Shown: positions 51,183-63,404 of the stretch, piece after piece
Position numbering within the stretch: position 1 is the first letter of the stretch
How the letters are laid out: every line of letters starts with the position of its first letter
NCBI GenBank assembly: GCA_964610045.1
Contig: CAZSUN010000001.1
Location: 79,593-143,592 of the forward strand
Direction of reading: 5' to 3'
From: JACCYX01 sp964610045
Lineage (GTDB): Bacteria; Chloroflexota; Chloroflexia; Thermomicrobiales; UBA6265
DNA length: 64,000 nt
The notes under the pieces: generated by a model
Database searches by the model: none
Seen by the model: the letters and a program-made list of their open reading frames with translations, nothing else
Told to the model about the DNA's origin: nothing
Program-made: the position numbers and the translations under genes

Positions 51183-52967
51183 TCATCCGGATTCCTGATC
51201 TTCAGCCTCCCAAAGCGCTCGCATTTCCGGGCTTGTGGAAAGCAGGACATCGAGCCTTCCCTGGGCTTCTATGCGGCCATCCTTCATGACCACGATGTGG
51301 TCAGCCAGGGTGAGCGCGGCCCGCCGGTGGGACACGGCAAGACAGGTTGACAGGCGGCGATCGCGAATGCGAGTCCAGAGCAATTGCTCGGTTTCCACGT
51401 CCAGCGCGCTCGACAGGTCGTCCATCACCAGCAGTTCGGGTTGACGAACGAGCATCCTGGCGGCAGCCGTTCGTTGCATCTGCCCGCCAGAGAGCCTGAT
51501 ACCACGGCTACCGACGGCAGTGTCCAGTCCGTCCGGGAACGTCGCGATGTCTGGTTCGAGTATTGCGTCGTGGATCACTCGATCAAGGACTTCGGTGTCC
51601 GCTGTCAGGCCAAGCAGGAGGTTGTCGCGGATCGATTCACTGAACAGGCGGGGTGTCTGCGGTGTGTACGCCACCCGGGGAGGAACCATGAATTCCGCGG
51701 GATCGGCAACGACCTCGCCATTCCACCGGATCTCGCCGGCATCGAGTGGCAGAAGACCAAGGATGGCGCGCAGGAGGGTCGTCTTCCCGGCGCCAACCCG
51801 GCCAGTCACGACCGTCAGGGAGCCAGCGGACAGCGACAGGTCGATGTCCTCGATCGCGTGACCGCTGCCTGGGTGACGGCAGGAAACACCGAGCATCTGC
51901 ATGGATTCAAGACGGTCGGATTCAGCCCGCACAGAAGTTGTAACCGGTGGTAAGGGACCGGTGAGGTGGAGGGATGCGGGCGCGACGAGCGATTCCGGCG
52001 GCGCGCCGCCAAGCATGTCATGCATTCGCTCGAAGGCGGTCTTCGACTGCCGGTATTGCGCGAGATACTGTCCAAGGCTGTTGGTGAAGTTGGTGATGTG
52101 ACCCATATAGGCGGTAAACAGGACGAACTCGCCAATCGTCAACCGCCCGTCGTGGATGCTGACGGCGGCCAGCAGCATCACCAGGCCCGCGCCGATGCCG
52201 ACGAGGTTGGAGGTGACGCCGTTGTAGGCCTGGGTCATCACCCGGTCTGCAAGGACGGCGTTCCGCCGATCCGCGTTCAGGCTGCGTAGGTGATCGACCG
52301 CGCGGCCTTCCGCCCCGGCCGCCTGGAGGATGACCGCAGCCCCGAGGAGGTCGCCGATCGCACCGGTCACCTGACTGGTTGCCTCGCTGCTGGCTTTTCG
52401 GTAGCGATCGAGGGCGGATCGAGCCCGCCGCGCGAGAAGGACGACGATCGCCAGCGGGACCACCACCGAAAGCGTAATCACGGCATCGATCCGGACCAGA
52501 ATGACGACCGCCCCGAGGGCGATCAGTCCCTGGGGAATGATCTCGTCCGTCCAGTCGAGCGTGTCTTCTCCGATGTATGCGTCGTCGCGGAAACGGCTGA
52601 TCGCCTCACCAACGGAGAATGGCAGCGCGGCCGCTCCAGGCAACCGCAGGATGCGTTGCAGCATGTTCTGTCGCAGCAGCCCACTCATCGTGAACCGCAT
52701 CGTAATCTCGGCGTAGCCGGCGGCGATCACCAATAGCGCATCGATCACAGCCAGTGCGATGCGAGCCACCACGAGCATGCCGATACCCCTGGTGACGGCA
52801 GCTTCGCCAGTGAGGGTGTCGAAGAAGCGCTGGGCGATCAGCCCGGGCGCGAGCGACAGGAGGCTGGAGGCTGCCCACAGGACCCCGTGGGCGAGGCAAA
52901 TCCAGGGGGCGAACCGAATCATCCGGAGGAGATAGCGCCAGGTTGGGAATGGTGACTGCCCGCTCAT
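51183..52967 (-). CDS. ABC exporter half-transporter with degenerate Walker B
   Basis: A 594-residue fused membrane-ATPase protein. Six helices fill residues 1-310, and the nucleotide-binding domain follows. Walker A is GRVGAGKTT (about 386-394), the signature LSGGQMQR (about 490) is normal, but Walker B ends MDDLSSALD (about 513): the catalytic Glu is Asp. This marks the degenerate-site subunit of a heterodimeric exporter, as in TM287/288- or BmrCD-type pairs. An insertion of about 25 residues precedes the ATPase (VTTSVRAESDRLESMQ). Its ATG overlaps the stop of the partner gene by 4 bases. Drug or lipid export is a family inference. Confidence 0.9.
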   Translation of the reverse strand: MSGQSPFPTWRYLLRMIRFAPWICLAHGVLWAASSLLSLAPGLIAQRFFDTLTGEAAVTRGIGMLVVARIALAVIDALLVIAAGYAEITMRFTMSGLLRQNMLQRILRLPGAAALPFSVGEAISRFRDDAYIGEDTLDWTDEIIPQGLIALGAVVILVRIDAVITLSVVVPLAIVVLLARRARSALDRYRKASSEATSQVTGAIGDLLGAAVILQAAGAEGRAVDHLRSLNADRRNAVLADRVMTQAYNGVTSNLVGIGAGLVMLLAAVSIHDGRLTIGEFVLFTAYMGHITNFTNSLGQYLAQYRQSKTAFERMHDMLGGAPPESLVAPASLHLTGPLPPVTTSVRAESDRLESMQMLGVSCRHPGSGHAIEDIDLSLSAGSLTVVTGRVGAGKTTLLRAILGLLPLDAGEIRWNGEVVADPAEFMVPPRVAYTPQTPRLFSESIRDNLLLGLTADTEVLDRVIHDAILEPDIATFPDGLDTAVGSRGIRLSGGQMQRTAAARMLVRQPELLVMDDLSSALDVETEQLLWTRIRDRRLSTCLAVSHRRAALTLADHIVVMKDGRIEAQGRLDVLLSTSPEMRALWEAEDQESG

Positions 52968-54718
52968 GCCAGTGTCCTCCCGGGTTCCAGACTCAGGAGG
53001 CGGCCGTAGGTTGATTGGGGGTCGGCGGCGAGCGCTGCTCGTGGCCCAAACTCCTGGATCCTGCCATCGCGCATGACCAGGATGTCATCCGCGTGGGACA
53101 GGGTCGATAGCCGGTGGGCGACGATGATGCCGGTGCGGTGCGCAAGGAGCCGCGTGAAGGCGCGGTGGAGGAGTCGCTCACTGACTGGATCGAGCCGGGA
53201 TGATGCTTCATCGAGGATCACCACATCGGCATCGGCGAGCAGGATGCGGGCGCAGGCAAGCAACTGGGCCTGTCCGGCGGAGAGCCCGGCGCCACCGGGA
53301 CCGATCCGTGTGGTCAGTCCCTCGGGTTGTTCGCGGAACCACTCGCCGAGCCCGACATCGTTCAGGGCAGCGACGATTTCCGGGTCCGAAATGCCGTCGT
53401 CGAACAGGGTGAGGTTGTCACGGATGCTGGCGCCAAACAGGCTGACATCCTGCGTGACGAGACCGATGCGGGAGCGAAGGCCGTCGAGGCTGACATCGCG
53501 GATATCCACCTCCCCAAGGCATACCCGGCCGGCCTGCGGATCGTGAAACCGCGGAATGAGGCGAATCAGTGAGGTTTTCCCGCTGCCGGTTCGTCCGAGG
53601 ATGCCAAGGACACGCCCCGGCGCGATGCGAAGGTTAATTTCGTTCAGGACAGGAGGTCCATCGCCGTAGGCGAACGACACCCGGTCGAACGAGACCGACA
53701 GCGGCCCGTCTGGCAAGTCCAGGTTCGGTCCGTCCACGATGCCCGATTCCGTATCCAGAAGGGTCTGGATCCTGCCAAGGCTGGCTCCCGCTACCTGGAA
53801 GTCCTGGACCTCGTTGCGCAACTGCTCGGTGGGTTCGCGCAGCATGGCGGTATAGCGAACGACCAGGTACACCGCGCCGAGGCTGATTGCACCGTCCCTG
53901 AAGAGCCATGCCGAGCAGGCAAATGCGAATGCTGTCGCCAGGCCGAACAAAAGGTCACTCGTGGCGACAAGGGCATACCCGCGCATCTGGGCACGCCGGA
54001 TGGAGTCCAGCCAGGATCGCATCGATTGCGCGCACCGTCGGAGGACGAACGGTATCGCGCCATTCGCGCGGATGTCTTCGAGTCCTCCGAGGTATTCGCC
54101 AAGGAAACCATAGAAATCCGCGCTTCCCTGGCGCTCGGCAGCCCATTGGTGCGTCGAGGTCGCCCGGATACGAAGCATGGCGAGAAGTGCTGTCACGGCG
54201 AACGCAGACAACCCGAGACCGAGTCGCCAGTCGACCTGGACGAGGAGTACGAGGACGCAGGCCATCAGGAGCAGGTTGCCAACCACGCTGATGACGAACC
54301 GCGAGAAGAACCGGGCCAGCATGGCGACGTCGCCATCGACGCGTTCGATCAGCTCGCCCTGGGTGCGGCTCGTGTGAAAGCTTGCGTCGAGGCGCAGCAG
54401 GTGCCCGAGGAGGTCGGACCGGAGTTCGTTGGTGGCGTCCCAGCTCACGCGCTCCGCGAACCAGGTTTCGACGAGTGCCAGCCCCTGCCCGGCAATGGCG
54501 AGGGCGATGGTGACCAGCGCAAGCATGACGAGTTGCCGGAGCGTGCCGTCGCCCACGGCCTCATCGATGAAGCGGCCGGCGATGAGCGGCGTGGCGATCT
54601 GAATACCAATGATTGCCGCGACGATCAGCGCGAGCGCGACGATCGACCATCGGTGGGGAGCGAGATACCGGGAAAGAAACCGTGAGGAGCGGCTGGGTGC
54701 GGGGTGAGTGCGTGTCAC
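52964..54718 (-). CDS. ABC exporter half-transporter with altered signature motif
   Basis: A 584-residue partner half. The membrane domain (about 20-300) precedes the ATPase: Walker A GRTGSGKTS (about 373), Walker B VVILDEASSRLDP with the Glu present (about 502), and H-loop VAHRLSTL (about 535). The signature reads LSAGQAQL (about 478) in place of LSGGQ. In heterodimers the degenerate site is built from a weak Walker B on one subunit and a weak signature on the other, which is what this pair shows. The start is GTG 54718, with a GGAGG 9 bases upstream; the longer upstream frame is Arg/Pro-rich and unlikely. Confidence 0.9.
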   Translation of the reverse strand: MTRTHPAPSRSSRFLSRYLAPHRWSIVALALIVAAIIGIQIATPLIAGRFIDEAVGDGTLRQLVMLALVTIALAIAGQGLALVETWFAERVSWDATNELRSDLLGHLLRLDASFHTSRTQGELIERVDGDVAMLARFFSRFVISVVGNLLLMACVLVLLVQVDWRLGLGLSAFAVTALLAMLRIRATSTHQWAAERQGSADFYGFLGEYLGGLEDIRANGAIPFVLRRCAQSMRSWLDSIRRAQMRGYALVATSDLLFGLATAFAFACSAWLFRDGAISLGAVYLVVRYTAMLREPTEQLRNEVQDFQVAGASLGRIQTLLDTESGIVDGPNLDLPDGPLSVSFDRVSFAYGDGPPVLNEINLRIAPGRVLGILGRTGSGKTSLIRLIPRFHDPQAGRVCLGEVDIRDVSLDGLRSRIGLVTQDVSLFGASIRDNLTLFDDGISDPEIVAALNDVGLGEWFREQPEGLTTRIGPGGAGLSAGQAQLLACARILLADADVVILDEASSRLDPVSERLLHRAFTRLLAHRTGIIVAHRLSTLSHADDILVMRDGRIQEFGPRAALAADPQSTYGRLLSLEPGRTLA

Positions 54719-55087
54719 CTGATTGGGCCTCCGAAGACAGGACAACAACACGTTCCCGCACCGGAAGGCGGTACGGGATGTTCTCGTGCGCTGATCGGAG
54801 GTCCCCGGTCGTGGTCGTTGCCACGTCCGGCAGCATGCAGTGCCTAGTGGAAGGTGCCTGGCTCGATCGTCCGGTCGGCGCGGTGGGACGTTGCGGCAGT
54901 CATCGGAGCAAGCCTCCAGTCGAAACCACGGTGCTGGTTTCTGAGAATCCAGTAATGACAGCGCCAACCCTACACACCATGCGAGGGGGTGTCAAACCGC
55001 TGCAGCGATGACACGCCCCTGGTATGAGGCCTTTCCTTTCCCCAGGACGAGATGGTAGCGTGATGTGTATCGACGAACCCATGGAGG
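54719..55087. other. Divergent region between the ABC exporter and the peptidase
   Basis: About 370 bases with no supported gene. Two hairpins are visible: a small nested one at 54755-54777 and a long one at 54984-55020 (11 paired positions with one bulge, 14-base loop) in the leader of the peptidase. T-box or other known leader motifs were not found. Promoters for both directions probably lie here. Confidence 0.5.
54984..55020 (+). promoter_or_regulatory. Leader hairpin upstream of the prolyl oligopeptidase
   Basis: Arms AGGGGG-TGTCA and TGACACGCCCCT pair across a 14-base loop with one bulged base. The structure ends 67 bases before the start codon. It may be a terminator/attenuator or operator; no T-run follows. 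Confidence 0.4.
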
Positions 55088-57157
55088 ATGGCCCAATTGA
55101 TCGACAGTCCCACCTACCCGGATCGAAATGCGACCCACGATGAGTGGCAGTGGCTCGAAGACATCTACGGCCCGCAACAGCTTGCCTGGGTGGATGCCCA
55201 GAATGACAGGACGGTCCAGGCATTCGATGCAGCCTCATTCGACTACCTGCGCGCGAGAATTCTCGAAGTGCTCGATTCCAGTGACCGGATACCAGCCGTA
55301 AGCCGTCACGGAGACTGGCTCTACAACCTGTGGAAGGATGCGGACCACCCGCGTGGGCTGTGGCGGCGGACAACGCTTGACAGCTACCGGACCGACGATC
55401 CGGATTGGGATGTCCTGCTCGATGTTGATGCCCTGGGACGCTCCGAGGGCGCCGAGCTCGTGTTCGTGGGTGCCGACCTTCTCTACCCGGAGTATGACCG
55501 GGCATTGGTCTTCATTTCGCCCGATGGCGGCGATGCCTTCGAGGTCCGGGAGTTCGACCTGCTGTCCAGGACTTTCCTGGATGATGGATTCCGGGTCCCC
55601 AGCGCCAAGACCGGTGCATCCTGGGGCGATCGGGATACCGTGCTGATTTCCACCGACTTCGGCGATGGCACGATGACGACGTCCAGCTATCCCCGGCAGG
55701 TTCGTCGCTGGCGACGTGGAGAACCGCTGCTGGACGCGACACTGGTTCATGAAGTGCCCAGCGATCACATGGGAGTCTGGGCGACGCACGATCACACGGA
55801 AGGATACGAGCGTGACCTGATTGGCGATCGTGTCGATTTCTGGCGTGGGGAAAACCTGGTCGTACGTGGCGGTCAGCCGGAACGCATCGACGTACCAGTC
55901 GATGCCGAGATCGACGTGCATCGCGATTGGCTTCTGGTGTCGCTGCGATCCTCCTGGGAGGTGGCAGGTAACACCTGGCCTGCCGGTGCGCTCCTGGCCA
56001 CCCGGTTCGATGAGTTCCTCGCTGGTGGCAGGGATATGCAGGCGGTCTTCCTGCCCGACGAACGGACCTCGCTGGTGTCATTCAGCTGGACCCGCAACCA
56101 ATTGTTGCTGACCCTCCTGCAGGATGTGGCGTCCCGGATCGAGATCGTCACACCAGAGGAGGACGCCTGGACGCGGCGGCCACTCGATGCTGTAGGTCGG
56201 TATCAGACCGTGCGAGCCGCCGGGACTGATCCGGATCTCGATGACTCTTTCTGGTTGTCGTCCGCCGGGTATACGCAGCCGGAGACGCTTTCAGTTGGCG
56301 ATGCCCGGTCAGGCCAGATCGAAGCGCTCAAGCATGCCCCTGCGTTCTTCGCAGGCAGCGATTTCACCGTGGAGCAGTACTTCGCACGCTCCGAGGACGG
56401 CACCGCGGTCCCGTATTTCCTGGTCGCGCCGGTGGGGCTGACGCGAGACGGAAATACTCCGACTGTGCTTTACGGGTATGGGGGATTCGAAATCTCCATG
56501 ACTCCCGGGTACAGCGGGGTGATCGGCCGGGCATGGCTGGAGGCAGGTGGGGTTTACGTTGTCGCGAACATCCGGGGCGGCGGCGAGTACGGTCCTGCCT
56601 GGCACCAGGCTGCGTTGCGAGAGAACCGGTTGCGCGCGTACGAGGACTTCGCGGCTGTCGCACGCGATCTTGTCGCGCGTGGAGTCACGTCAACGAAGCG
56701 ACTCGGCTGCGTCGGTGGCAGCAACGGCGGCCTTCTGGTGGGCAACATGCTGACCCGGTCCCCCGAGCTGTTTGGGGCTGTCGTTTGCGAGGTACCGCTG
56801 CTGGACATGAAGCGGTATACGAAGCTCTCGGCCGGAGCTTCCTGGATCGCGGAATACGGGGACCCCGATAATCCTGACGACTGGGAGTTCATCCAGGAGT
56901 TTTCGCCGTACCACAACTTGCGGGACGGAATCGGTTACCCGCCGGTGCTGTTCTACACAGCGACCAGTGATGACAGGGTTGGACCGGTCCAGGCGAGGAA
57001 GATGGCAGCCCGGATGCAGGCACGTGGAATCCCGGACGTGCTGTTCTACGAGAACCGTGAAGGCGGACACGGTGGCGCGGCTGACAACGCGCAACGCGCG
57101 CACATGGAGGCGATGGCGTACGAGTTCTTCCTCAAGCACCTGATGACTGGCGACTGA
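55088..57157 (+). CDS. Prolyl oligopeptidase-family serine peptidase (S9)
   Basis: A 689-residue cytoplasmic peptidase. A beta-propeller (about 60-400) caps a C-terminal alpha/beta hydrolase. The catalytic serine lies in VGGSNGGLLVGN (about 540), the aspartate in ATSDDRVGP (about 627), and the histidine in GGHGGAAD (about 661). RGGGEYGPAWH is the S9 oxyanion-side block. Start choice has a quirk: GGAGG abuts the ATG at 55088, leaving no spacer, while it sits 9 bases before an in-frame TTG at 55097. The TTG is therefore a credible true start and would trim three residues. Substrates are likely short proline-containing peptides. Confidence 0.92.
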   Translation: MAQLIDSPTYPDRNATHDEWQWLEDIYGPQQLAWVDAQNDRTVQAFDAASFDYLRARILEVLDSSDRIPAVSRHGDWLYNLWKDADHPRGLWRRTTLDSYRTDDPDWDVLLDVDALGRSEGAELVFVGADLLYPEYDRALVFISPDGGDAFEVREFDLLSRTFLDDGFRVPSAKTGASWGDRDTVLISTDFGDGTMTTSSYPRQVRRWRRGEPLLDATLVHEVPSDHMGVWATHDHTEGYERDLIGDRVDFWRGENLVVRGGQPERIDVPVDAEIDVHRDWLLVSLRSSWEVAGNTWPAGALLATRFDEFLAGGRDMQAVFLPDERTSLVSFSWTRNQLLLTLLQDVASRIEIVTPEEDAWTRRPLDAVGRYQTVRAAGTDPDLDDSFWLSSAGYTQPETLSVGDARSGQIEALKHAPAFFAGSDFTVEQYFARSEDGTAVPYFLVAPVGLTRDGNTPTVLYGYGGFEISMTPGYSGVIGRAWLEAGGVYVVANIRGGGEYGPAWHQAALRENRLRAYEDFAAVARDLVARGVTSTKRLGCVGGSNGGLLVGNMLTRSPELFGAVVCEVPLLDMKRYTKLSAGASWIAEYGDPDNPDDWEFIQEFSPYHNLRDGIGYPPVLFYTATSDDRVGPVQARKMAARMQARGIPDVLFYENREGGHGGAADNAQRAHMEAMAYEFFLKHLMTGD

Positions 57158-57265
57158 GAGCGGAGTTCACTGCCTGACCGCACGCGATGACAATCGGGCA
57201 TCGGGCCGGATGCGTGCGCCCGTACCGTTCCCGGAATCCACCGGATATACCGAAAGCAGCGATCG

Positions 57266-59209
57266 ATGACCGAAAAACCTGCGGTATTGCGGAAACCCGC
57301 GTTTGTTTCCTTGCCTCTTGGCGCCATCATCCCTGCCGGGTGGTTGCGTGACCAATTACGGACGCAGGCGGACGGCCTGACCGGTCACCTCGATGAGTTT
57401 TGGCCGGATGTGGCCGACAGTGGCTGGCGCGGCGGCAGCGCCGAAGGTTGGGAGCGGGCACCCTACTGGCTCGATGGCCTGGTGCCGATCGCGTTCCTGC
57501 TCGATGACGAACGGTTGAAGGCAAAGGCCACCGGATGGATCGATGCGATCCTCGAACGCCAGCAGGAGGATGGCTGGTTCGGGGATGTTTATGACCGCCA
57601 GGTGGGCGATCCGGCCAGGGTCCGGCCGGGTGGTTCGGCGTACAACGCCATCGCCTACGATCCGTGGCCCCGGTTCATCCTGCTCAAGGTGCTGATCCAG
57701 TACCACGAGGCAACCGGCGATTTCCGGATCCTGCCCGCGATCCTGCGGTTCATGCGGCGGCTGGACGCCGTGCTGGAGACGAGCGTGCTGCGGTCGTGGG
57801 CGCGCTTTCGCTGGGCCGATCTGGTGGTCGCCTGCCATTGGCTGTACGACCAGACGGGAGAAGCCTGGCTGCTCGACCTGGCTGCCAGGGCGCACGATCA
57901 GGGGTTTGATTGGCGCCGCCATTTCGAGCGATTCCCGTTTCACGAGAAGTTGACGGGATCGGAATGCGATCTCAGCAGCCACGGCCCCAACAATGCGATG
58001 GGGATCAAGGCGGGTGGTGTCTGGTTCCGCCAATCGGGCGACGACGGCGATCGACTTGCGACGTATCACGCAATCTCCGAACTCGACCGCTATCATGGCC
58101 AGGCGACCGGGATGTTCTCGTGCGACGAGCATCTCGCCGGCCGCAGCCCGTCACAGGGCAGTGAACTCTGTGCTGTCGTTGAGTACATGTACTCGCTGGA
58201 GGTGCTGGTATCGGTACTCGGCGACATCGACTTCGCCGACCTGCTGGAATCGCTGGCCTTCAATGCCTTGCCGGCGACGATCAGTCCCGACATGTGGACT
58301 CACCAGTACGACCAGCAGGTCAACCAGCCGTTCTGTAAGGCGGACATCGACCGGGTCTACACCACGAATGGCCCCGACGCGAATCTGTTCGGCCTGGAGC
58401 CCCACTTCGGTTGCTGCACCGCCAATATGCACCAGGGATGGCCAAAACTGGCGAGCAGCGCCTGGATGCGGTCGCCGGATGGCGGTCTGGCGGCGATCAC
58501 CTACGTTCCCTGCGACATCCGGTGCGAGGTTGATGGCGCGCCCGTTCGGATCGTGGTCGAGACCGGGTACCCGTTCGAGGATCAGGTCCGGATCGCCATT
58601 ACGTCCGAGGTGAATATCCCGCTGTCGCTGCGGATTCCGGCCTGGGCGACCTCGGCCACGGTTTCGGTCGGAGACGGCGCGGCACAGGCCGTCCCGGCCG
58701 GACGTTTCCACATATTGAGTGTCGAGGGCGGTTCATCCATCGTGCTGGACTTCAACCCCGCATTCCGGATCGTTCCCCGGGACCGAGGTGCGGTGGCGAT
58801 CCGGCGTGGTCCGTTGCTCTACGGTCTCAGGATCGATGAATCCTGGCGGATGGTCGTCGAACGGGACACGGTCAGCGACTTCGAGATTGACCCGTTGAGC
58901 GCCTGGAACTACGCCCTCGCGATCGATCCGGACGATCCGGACGCCGGGCTCGACCTGACCGTTGGTTCAATGGGTGAGCGGCCATTCTCGCCGGATGGCT
59001 CCCCGCATCAGGTGACGGCTCAGGCGGTGAAGGTGGCCGAGTGGGGAGTCGCGCATAACGCGGCTGGTCCGGTGCCGATGAGCCCGGTCGACGCTGGCTT
59101 GGATGTGGAACGGGTGACCCTCATCCCGTACGGGTGCACCAACATCCGGATGGCGGAGTTCCCGTTGGTGTCACATGGAAACTGGGTGAGCAGTCGAAAT
59201 TCGTCGTAG
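57266..59209 (+). CDS. Beta-L-arabinofuranosidase-type glycoside hydrolase (GH127, DUF1680)
   Basis: A 647-residue protein of the DUF1680 family. The (alpha/alpha)6 barrel domain covers about 20-430 and beta-sandwich domains close it. Residues equal to the zinc/nucleophile site of GH127 are visible: Glu and Cys in SELCAVVEY (about 301-304) and the Cys-Cys pair in HFGCCTANMHQGW (about 388-389). No signal peptide is present, so it acts in the cytoplasm on imported oligosaccharides. The ATG follows a short leader with no clear ribosome site. Specificity for beta-L-arabinofuranosyl groups is a family inference. Confidence 0.9.
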   Translation: MTEKPAVLRKPAFVSLPLGAIIPAGWLRDQLRTQADGLTGHLDEFWPDVADSGWRGGSAEGWERAPYWLDGLVPIAFLLDDERLKAKATGWIDAILERQQEDGWFGDVYDRQVGDPARVRPGGSAYNAIAYDPWPRFILLKVLIQYHEATGDFRILPAILRFMRRLDAVLETSVLRSWARFRWADLVVACHWLYDQTGEAWLLDLAARAHDQGFDWRRHFERFPFHEKLTGSECDLSSHGPNNAMGIKAGGVWFRQSGDDGDRLATYHAISELDRYHGQATGMFSCDEHLAGRSPSQGSELCAVVEYMYSLEVLVSVLGDIDFADLLESLAFNALPATISPDMWTHQYDQQVNQPFCKADIDRVYTTNGPDANLFGLEPHFGCCTANMHQGWPKLASSAWMRSPDGGLAAITYVPCDIRCEVDGAPVRIVVETGYPFEDQVRIAITSEVNIPLSLRIPAWATSATVSVGDGAAQAVPAGRFHILSVEGGSSIVLDFNPAFRIVPRDRGAVAIRRGPLLYGLRIDESWRMVVERDTVSDFEIDPLSAWNYALAIDPDDPDAGLDLTVGSMGERPFSPDGSPHQVTAQAVKVAEWGVAHNAAGPVPMSPVDAGLDVERVTLIPYGCTNIRMAEFPLVSHGNWVSSRNSS

Positions 59210-59323
59210 AGGCGACCCTCCGTGGCTGCTCGTAGCGGTGGAATGTGTGGACCGCCGCTGCGACCGCACCGCCCCGGCAGAAACCTGCCGGGGCGGATAC
59301 GCGACGTGGTTTGTTCCGGCAGT

Positions 59324-62137
<2,814 letters not shown>

Positions 62138-62552
62138 GGTGATGGAGTCTCGACTTTCCTGCTGTGGGGCGTGGATCGGCTGTACCGAAACGGCCAATGA
62201 TGTTGGTGACAAACTTGATCCGAAGACTGCCAGCGTGTGATCGTCAAGGTTGAACAATGAATAATGTGGTCGGGGTAAGTCCCGTCCTGTGCACGCTGCT
62301 CGGTCCTCGCGGGGATTCGCTACGATACCACACTACGGTACGCGGTAGCCGGACGAAAGTGTACCCGTCGTCGTCGCAACAGAACACTGCGCATCTGACC
62401 GGGTATACGCCTTTGCTACACTCCAGCGAGAGACGATTCGCGATCTTTCGGTGTTCCTGTAGTGAGTTGCTGCCGGATCGAGCGGTTGCGCTACCCGCGT
62501 TGCGATATGGGCAAGGCTGCCGATGGATTGACGGCAGGACAGTGACGATTCC
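62138..62552. other. Divergent promoter region of lon and an unknown gene
   Basis: About 415 bases without a gene. No CIRCE element or clear HspR/CtsR-type heat-shock site was found near lon. A weak promoter toward the plus-strand gene is CTGACC (62395-62400) and TACACT (62417-62422) with a 16-base spacer. Confidence 0.45.
62395..62422 (+). promoter_or_regulatory. Weak candidate promoter of the coiled-coil gene
   Basis: CTGACC and TACACT are separated by 16 bases, 131 bases before the GTG start. The -10 box matches four of six positions. Listed because nothing better was seen in this gap. Confidence 0.25.
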
Positions 62553-63260
62553 GTGGCCATGTACGTCGATCAGGAGCAGATCAAGAGAATGAATGCGGGA
62601 GAGGGAGAAGTTTCCTCGGAGACGGAACGGCTGAGGGAAGCCCTGGCTGCGGCGAACGAACGCCTGGCGTTATACGAGGGGTTCGATCACCTGATCGAGG
62701 ACCAGGTCAGGCGGACAGGGGAGGCCTTGCGAGAGGTTGTCGAACTGCGGGAACAGGCGGCGAATGGCATCGTATCCAGTCGACGAGCTCGCGTCGAGGC
62801 TGGACTCGTTTCGATCTCGTCGGAAATCGGCCGAATATCCGCCTCGCTCGATGGCGTCTCGCATCAGGTGCAAGCGATGCTCGACGCTGTGAGGACAGAT
62901 TTCGCCTCATCCGCCGTACCCGTGGCACCTGTGTCGACACCAGGTGATGGATCAGCGGTGCCGCAGGTGGGGTCGGCTACCGATCTCATCGTTCACGACG
63001 TGATCGATACATCGATGGCCGTGTCCATCCAGCGTCATGTCCTGGGACTCAGCGCGGTTGATTCGGCAGAAGTCCGTGAGTTTGCCGAGGGGGTGCTTCG
63101 CCTGCGATTGGCGCTCGATGCACCGCTGCATGCCTCGGATTTCGAGGGGTGGGAGATTATGCCGGGACTGCGCCCCCTTTACCTGTCGTCCGGGGTAATC
63201 GAACTGGTGGTTGGCGACGACACGACGGCTGCCAGTACGGGTACCAATTCCAGTGAATGA
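62553..63260 (+). CDS. Hypothetical protein with N-terminal coiled coil
   Basis: I do not recognise this protein as a named family. The first 100 residues are heptad-rich (SETERLREALAAANERLALY, VVELREQAANGIVSSRRARV), suggesting a coiled coil. A Ser/Pro/Val linker (about 118-142) follows. The C-terminal part has an alternating strand-helix pattern (DLIVHDVIDTSMAVSIQRHV, VREFAEGVLRLRLAL), resembling small ferredoxin-like sensory or BON-type modules; this is a pattern guess only. GTG 62553 and ATG 62559 are both possible starts. Next is the secreted Pro-rich protein. Confidence 0.7.
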   Translation: MAMYVDQEQIKRMNAGEGEVSSETERLREALAAANERLALYEGFDHLIEDQVRRTGEALREVVELREQAANGIVSSRRARVEAGLVSISSEIGRISASLDGVSHQVQAMLDAVRTDFASSAVPVAPVSTPGDGSAVPQVGSATDLIVHDVIDTSMAVSIQRHVLGLSAVDSAEVREFAEGVLRLRLALDAPLHASDFEGWEIMPGLRPLYLSSGVIELVVGDDTTAASTGTNSSE

Positions 63261-63404
63261 TGGGGCATACTGATCGAACTTCCCGGAGTGCTGGGATTCG
63301 CACAAGAAATGAGTTCGAACGCGATTCGAGGGAGCAGGCAGGATGTTTGGCACTGCCTGTGGGGTCTGGCTCACGAACATGGACCGTGGGCTGCGGGAGG
63401 TAGC

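Noticed and set aside
54719..55087. T-box or other riboswitch leader before the ABC exporter or the peptidase
   Set aside because: The conserved T-box core and a specifier-like arrangement are absent; only simple hairpins are present.
62138..62552. Heat-shock operators (CIRCE, HAIR-type or CtsR boxes) upstream of lon
   Set aside because: No TTAGCACTC/GAGTGCTAA or CTTGAGT/ACTCAAG pair was found; only unrelated short repeats exist.
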